Shown piece after piece: positions 60,363-64,000 of a stretch of DNA of 64,000 nt. Numbering within the stretch: the first letter of the stretch is position 1; every line of letters begins with the position of its first letter. Origin of the DNA: Caldilineaceae bacterium (GTDB lineage Bacteria > Chloroflexota > Anaerolineae > Caldilineales > Caldilineaceae); NCBI GenBank assembly GCA_022842065.1, contig JALHQH010000051.1:1-64000 (forward strand), written 5' to 3'. Position numbers and translations under genes: made by a program. Under the pieces are notes generated by a model that saw nothing but the letters and a program-made list of their open reading frames with translations, had not been told where the DNA came from and made no database searches.

Positions 60363-61292
60363 GTGCTCCGTTACGCAATTGAAAGGCTCATCTGGTTAGT
60401 CCCGACCTTGTTAGCAATGGCACTGGTCACGTTTGCTGTCATGCACGCCACACCTGGTAGTCCTCTTGATCCCCAAGCGCCCAACGCCAACCCACTGCCG
60501 CCTGAACTCCAGAAAAACTTGGCTGAAAAATATGGCCTGGATAAGCCGCTGCCGATCCAATTCCTCACCTTTGTGGGTAACGCCGTACGCTTCGACTTTG
60601 GCTTCTCCTATCAATACAAAAGCCGTACCGTCGCGGAAATCATCAAAAATACCTTTCCCATCTCCCTGCAGTTAGGCACCCTGGCGTTTATCTTTGCCGT
60701 AGTGGGTGGGATTACGCTAGGCGCGCTGGCGGCGATGAACCAGAACACGCCCATCGATTATTTTTGTGTAACGATTGCTACCTTAGGCGTAAGTCTGCCC
60801 AACTTTGTGATTGGCATTTTGTTTATTCTGCTTTTTGGGATCACCTTGCAATGGTTTCCAGTGGTCGGCTGGGATACGCCGATGCATTGGGTATTGCCAA
60901 CCCTCACCTTAGGGTTGGGACAACTGGCCATTATTGCCCGCTACACCCGTTCCAGCGTGCTTGATGTGATCCGCTCCGACTATGTCCGTACGGCGCAGGC
61001 CAAAGGGTTGGGCAACAGTATTATTGTGACCCGCCACATTCTAAAAAATGCGCTGATTCCCGTAGTCACCATTCTGGGGCCGATTTTTGCCGCAATTGGC
61101 ACCGGTTCGTTTTTTGTCGAAGCGCTCTACTCGGTGCCAGGGATGGGCAAGTTCTTTGTCAGCAGCATGAGCAGCCGTGATTATAATATGATTATGGCCG
61201 TCATTCTGCTCTATGGCGTTTTTCTCGGCGTAATGAATCTCTTTGTCGATCTGATCTACGGGTGGCTCGATCCACGCATCAGGTATGATTAA
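60363..61292 (+). CDS. Peptide-type ABC importer permease, DppB-like (GTG start)
   Basis: An ATG occurs at 60357, but it touches the AAGGAG at 60351-60356. The in-frame GTG at 60363 is spaced six bases from that site and starts the family-typical (M)LRYAIERLIWLVPTLLA, so 309 residues are preferred. It has the LDPQAPNANPLPPEL loop, LDKPLPIQFLTFVGNAVRFDFGFSYQ, and the coupling loop RSDYVRTAQAKGLGNSIIVTRHILKN. Six helices. The first gene after the promoter at 60087. Confidence 0.92.
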   Translation: MLRYAIERLIWLVPTLLAMALVTFAVMHATPGSPLDPQAPNANPLPPELQKNLAEKYGLDKPLPIQFLTFVGNAVRFDFGFSYQYKSRTVAEIIKNTFPISLQLGTLAFIFAVVGGITLGALAAMNQNTPIDYFCVTIATLGVSLPNFVIGILFILLFGITLQWFPVVGWDTPMHWVLPTLTLGLGQLAIIARYTRSSVLDVIRSDYVRTAQAKGLGNSIIVTRHILKNALIPVVTILGPIFAAIGTGSFFVEALYSVPGMGKFFVSSMSSRDYNMIMAVILLYGVFLGVMNLFVDLIYGWLDPRIRYD

Positions 61293-61295
61293 ACC

Positions 61296-61359
61296 AGGAT
61301 GCACGGCTGAAGGGTAGGGGCATGATGCATCATGCCCCTACCCTTCAGCCGTGCATCCT
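61296..61359. repeat. 64-bp perfect palindrome inside an operon
   Basis: Arms of 32 bp with no loop (centre 61327/61328), starting three bases after the DppB-like stop and ending 30 bases before the DppC-like start. It contains the gtaggggca family core. It could form a cruciform in DNA or an extremely stable mRNA hairpin between two genes that should be made in equal amounts. Confidence 0.92.
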
Positions 61360-61389
61360 CTACAATTGTTTCACTGGGAGGTCTGCGAA

Positions 61390-62310
61390 ATGGCCGCTTC
61401 TGCACCAACTGTCGTACCGGGCAAGCCAACGGCAACACCGGCTGATACCAAATTACAAATGCGCAAGCAGACCAATCTCTGGCGCGATGCCTGGCAACGG
61501 CTCTTGCGTAACAAGCTGGCGGTGATCGGGATGATCATTGTGGTCTTCTTTTTGCTGCTTGCGATCTTTGCCGACCTGATCGCACCCTATCCCTATGATA
61601 AAGCGGACTTTACCCAAACTTATCAATCGCCTTCATGGGCACACCCCTTTGGCACCAGCCCACTGGGACAAGATATGTTTAGCCGGCTGATCTATGGCGC
61701 ACGCGTTTCGATGTTGGTGGGGCTGGGCGCGCAGTTAATCGTGCTGGCCATTGGCGTGCCACTAGGCGCGATTGCCGGCTTTTATGGCGGCAAGCTCGAT
61801 CTCTATCTGATGCGCATTGTCGATGTGATGTATGCTTTCCCGACCTTGCTCTTTGTCATTCTGATCATGTCGGCGCTTGGCCCAGGAATGGTCAACATTT
61901 TTATTGCGCTTGGCCTCACCGGTTGGGTGACTTTATGTCGTTTGACGCGCGGGCAGCTCTTGTCGCTGCGCGAAAAAGAGTATGTATTGGCGGCGCGTTC
62001 GGTAGGGGCAAAGTCTGGGCGGATTATTACCAAACATCTGCTGCCCAATGCGTTGACACCGATTATTATTGCCGTCACCTTTGGCATTCCGCAGGCGATC
62101 TTTACCGAGGCAGCGCTCAGTTTTATCGGCGTCGGGATTAGCCCGCCCACCCCCAGTTGGGGGCAAATGGTGGGTGAATATCAGACTTCGCTGCGCAGTT
62201 ACTGGTTTCTTGCCACCTTCCCCACGATTGCGATTGGCCTGACCATGTTAGCCTTTTCATTCTTGGGTGATGGGCTACGCGATGCACTTGATCCGCGCAT
62301 GAAACGGTAA
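61390..62310 (+). CDS. Peptide-type ABC importer permease, DppC-like
   Basis: The ATG at 61390 has GGGAGG eight bases upstream; a longer frame to 61351 would be translated out of the palindrome and is rejected. The 306 residues include the OppC-N helix (KLAVIGMIIVVFFLLLAIFADLI), HPFGTSPLGQDMFSRLIYGAR and the coupling loop LSLREKEYVLAARSVGAKSGRIITKHLLPN. It pairs with 60363-61292 and precedes the SBP gene. Confidence 0.92.
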   Translation: MAASAPTVVPGKPTATPADTKLQMRKQTNLWRDAWQRLLRNKLAVIGMIIVVFFLLLAIFADLIAPYPYDKADFTQTYQSPSWAHPFGTSPLGQDMFSRLIYGARVSMLVGLGAQLIVLAIGVPLGAIAGFYGGKLDLYLMRIVDVMYAFPTLLFVILIMSALGPGMVNIFIALGLTGWVTLCRLTRGQLLSLREKEYVLAARSVGAKSGRIITKHLLPNALTPIIIAVTFGIPQAIFTEAALSFIGVGISPPTPSWGQMVGEYQTSLRSYWFLATFPTIAIGLTMLAFSFLGDGLRDALDPRMKR

Positions 62311-62377
62311 ACAACCATATCCGTCCTTTCTCTTTTGCCATTTTACCCTTAGTCACCAGTGCTCTGTGATTGGTCAT

Positions 62378-62403
62378 CAGGTCAAGTATACTCAGGTCAA
62401 GTA
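62378..62403. promoter_or_regulatory. 11-bp direct repeat before the SBP gene
   Basis: The sequence caggtcaagta occurs at 62378-62388 and 62393-62403, 15 bases apart from start to start, in the 178-base gap before the SBP gene. It may be a regulator site. Confidence 0.35.
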
Positions 62404-62488
62404 CACATGGACCAACGACCGTTCACAATCGACGATAGGTAAATGCCAAAGGATCAACCATCAATTCATTTGTTTGGAGGAGAATTAC

Positions 62489-64000
62489 ATGCAACATTGG
62501 ACACAAGATTCAGAACAGGTCAAACTCTTTATGCAACGCTCGGCCGCGGCGGGCGTCAGCCGCCGTGGGTTCATGCAGATTTTGGCGGCCGCGGCCGGCA
62601 CGACCGTATTAGCCGCCTGTGCGCCGGCGGCCCCCGCCGCAGCACCGGCCGAGACGGGTAGTGGCGAAGCTGCGCCAGCCGCTGGTGAAATGGTCGCGGA
62701 TGAGTTGCAAATTGTCCGTTTTCCCTTTGGCAATGAACCAGCCAGCCATGACTTTAACTTCGACCTCTACTGTGGTGGTGAAACCGAACTATTTGCCGGT
62801 TTGATGCGCTTTAATACCGATTATGAGCCGGTACCCTATGTAGCCGAAAGTTACACCCTCAGCGATGATGGCACTGTTTACACCTTCAAGTTCGCCCCTG
62901 GGCAGACCTGGAGCAACGGTGACCCAGTCACCGCCGCCGACTTTGAATGGTCATTCAAGCGCCAACTCGATCCGGCCGCCGGTGCGCCCTATGCTGCTTT
63001 CCTCTTTGACATCAAGAACGGCGAAGCGGTTAACACCAGCGCCGAAGGGGTCACGATTGACGATGTCGGCATCAAGGCTGTCGATGATAGCACGCTGGAG
63101 ATCACCTTGGAAGGGCCGCGCGGCTACTTCCCCACCGTGATGGCCTATCTGGCAGCATTGCCTGCCCACCGCGCTTCGGTCGAGCAATTTGCCGAGAAGT
63201 GGACGGAAGCGGCGAATATTGTGACCAATGGGCCATGGAAACTAACCAGTTGGGAACATGATTCGGAATTTGTGGTCGAGCGCTTCGAAGAATTTGTCCT
63301 GGAACCCAAAGCGAAGCTGCGCAAGCGAATTGCGACAATCATTGCCACCGATGCACAACTGGCGGCCTATGAATCCAACGAGATTGACCGCAGCCAGGTC
63401 CCCGTTGCTGAACTCAAGCGCCTGCAGGCAGATCCGGTGCTTGCGCAGGAGATCCAAACCTTCTCGCTTACCGGTACCTTCTACCTGGCCCCCTCCTTCA
63501 CCATGGCCCCCTTTGATGTCAAGGAAGTGCGCCAAGCGCTCAACCACGCGATTGACCGCGAAACGATTGTTGGTGCAGTGTTGCAAGGTGCCGGTCAAGC
63601 GGCCATGACCTTTGTCCCACCCGATTCACCAGGCTATGTCGATCCGGCGCAATATGATTGGGTCAATGAATTGACGAGCTATGATCCCGCGAAAGCAATG
63701 GAGCTACTCGTTGGCACCCCCTATGAAGGTGGGCAGAATTGGCCAGAAGTCAGGCTGACCTATCGCGCCGATGAACTAGCCGGCGTGCCAGGGTTGGTGG
63801 CCCAGGCGATTCAGGCCATGCTCAAAGAGAACCTGAACATGGATGTAACGCTGGAAGGGTTGGAGAACGCGGTCTTCCGCAGCAGTATGTGGGAACACAA
63901 GAATCAGCTCACCTATGTCCGCTGGTACATGGACTACCCCGATCCGAACAACAACCACTTCCTCGTCTGGTATTCCAGCCGCGCCAGTGGTTCGCGTCAC
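62489..64000 (+). CDS. Extracellular solute-binding lipoprotein, family 5 (cut by the window end)
   Basis: An open frame runs from the ATG at 62489 (TTGGAGGAG upstream) through the end of the window, 504 codons so far. It starts with a Tat motif (SRRGFMQ, RR at 25-26) and a lipobox ending in C44 (LAAC), then an Ala/Pro/Glu linker and an SBP-5 domain: VAESYTLSDDGTVYTFKF, WSNGDPVTAADFEWSFKRQLDP, and the hinge DVKEVRQALNHAIDRETI. About 50 residues are expected beyond the window. Last visible gene of the third importer, encoded after its permeases, unlike the other two importers where the SBP comes first. Confidence 0.93.
   Translation, partial: MQHWTQDSEQVKLFMQRSAAAGVSRRGFMQILAAAAGTTVLAACAPAAPAAAPAETGSGEAAPAAGEMVADELQIVRFPFGNEPASHDFNFDLYCGGETELFAGLMRFNTDYEPVPYVAESYTLSDDGTVYTFKFAPGQTWSNGDPVTAADFEWSFKRQLDPAAGAPYAAFLFDIKNGEAVNTSAEGVTIDDVGIKAVDDSTLEITLEGPRGYFPTVMAYLAALPAHRASVEQFAEKWTEAANIVTNGPWKLTSWEHDSEFVVERFEEFVLEPKAKLRKRIATIIATDAQLAAYESNEIDRSQVPVAELKRLQADPVLAQEIQTFSLTGTFYLAPSFTMAPFDVKEVRQALNHAIDRETIVGAVLQGAGQAAMTFVPPDSPGYVDPAQYDWVNELTSYDPAKAMELLVGTPYEGGQNWPEVRLTYRADELAGVPGLVAQAIQAMLKENLNMDVTLEGLENAVFRSSMWEHKNQLTYVRWYMDYPDPNNNHFLVWYSSRASGSRH

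Noticed and set aside
1..64000. tRNA, rRNA, integrase or phage genes as signs of a genomic island
   Set aside because: None were recognised on either strand; only the MITE-like and REP-like repeats hint at mobility.

Overview
The window looks like chromosome of a free-living, GC-rich heterotrophic bacterium, most likely a Chloroflexota member of the Anaerolineae/Caldilineae type. This is inferred from gene style, not from a marker gene: Tat-targeted lipoproteins with Ala/Pro-rich linkers, several Dpp/Opp-type importers, very large secreted multidomain proteins, and a C-terminal Leu-Pro-x-Val motif shared by five secreted proteins. I see no rRNA, tRNA, CRISPR array, transposase or phage structural gene.

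Layout. 0-12 kb: a DinB-like protein, an alpha-L-fucosidase and a facing amidohydrolase, a heterodimeric ABC exporter pair, a small-molecule kinase overlapping an ornithine-cyclodeaminase-family gene, then an ATP-dependent RNA-ligase-like protein and a Uma2 nuclease-like protein. 12-19 kb: an ECF sigma factor with a tail-anchored partner, and a complete five-gene peptide-type ABC importer (SBP, two permeases, two ATPases) interrupted by an orphan HicB. 20-24 kb: an orphan FtsX-type permease, a DUF433 gene followed by a decayed DUF5615 partner, and a Dabb protein. 24-27.7 kb: a second importer lacking ATPases. 27.7-45.5 kb: six colinear genes for large secreted proteins; five carry His/Cys motifs of caspase-fold (clan CD-like) peptidases of three types and end in the same C-terminal motif. 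45.8-52.9 kb: a GntR/FCD regulator divergent from a six-gene operon that joins a BMP-type nucleoside-like ABC importer to a detached allophanate-hydrolase C-terminal domain and a biuret-hydrolase-like enzyme; this reads as uptake and breakdown of an N-carbamoyl or ureide compound. 53-60 kb: a TMEM175-like channel, a beta-propeller, a possible 2H protein, an LDH2-type dehydrogenase, a fused aldolase/dehydrogenase, a small membrane protein and a PhyH dioxygenase. 60-64 kb: a third importer (two permeases, then an SBP running off the end), with a textbook promoter upstream.

The strongest signal outside the genes is in the gaps. Almost every intergenic space carries a long inverted repeat, many perfect and up to 64 bp, and they fall into recurring families: gtaggggca...tgcccctac palindromes, gtgcgtcgcactg hairpins, gcatcccctgatgc hairpins, hairpins made of tandem 8-bp units such as ggtaaatc, cccctccc REP-like elements, a taaagtg...cacttta element that contains the stop codon of the gene before it, and one 131-bp MITE-like element. 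Several sit exactly between convergent genes and probably serve as terminators, but their number and family structure suggest a mobile or self-amplifying repeat population.
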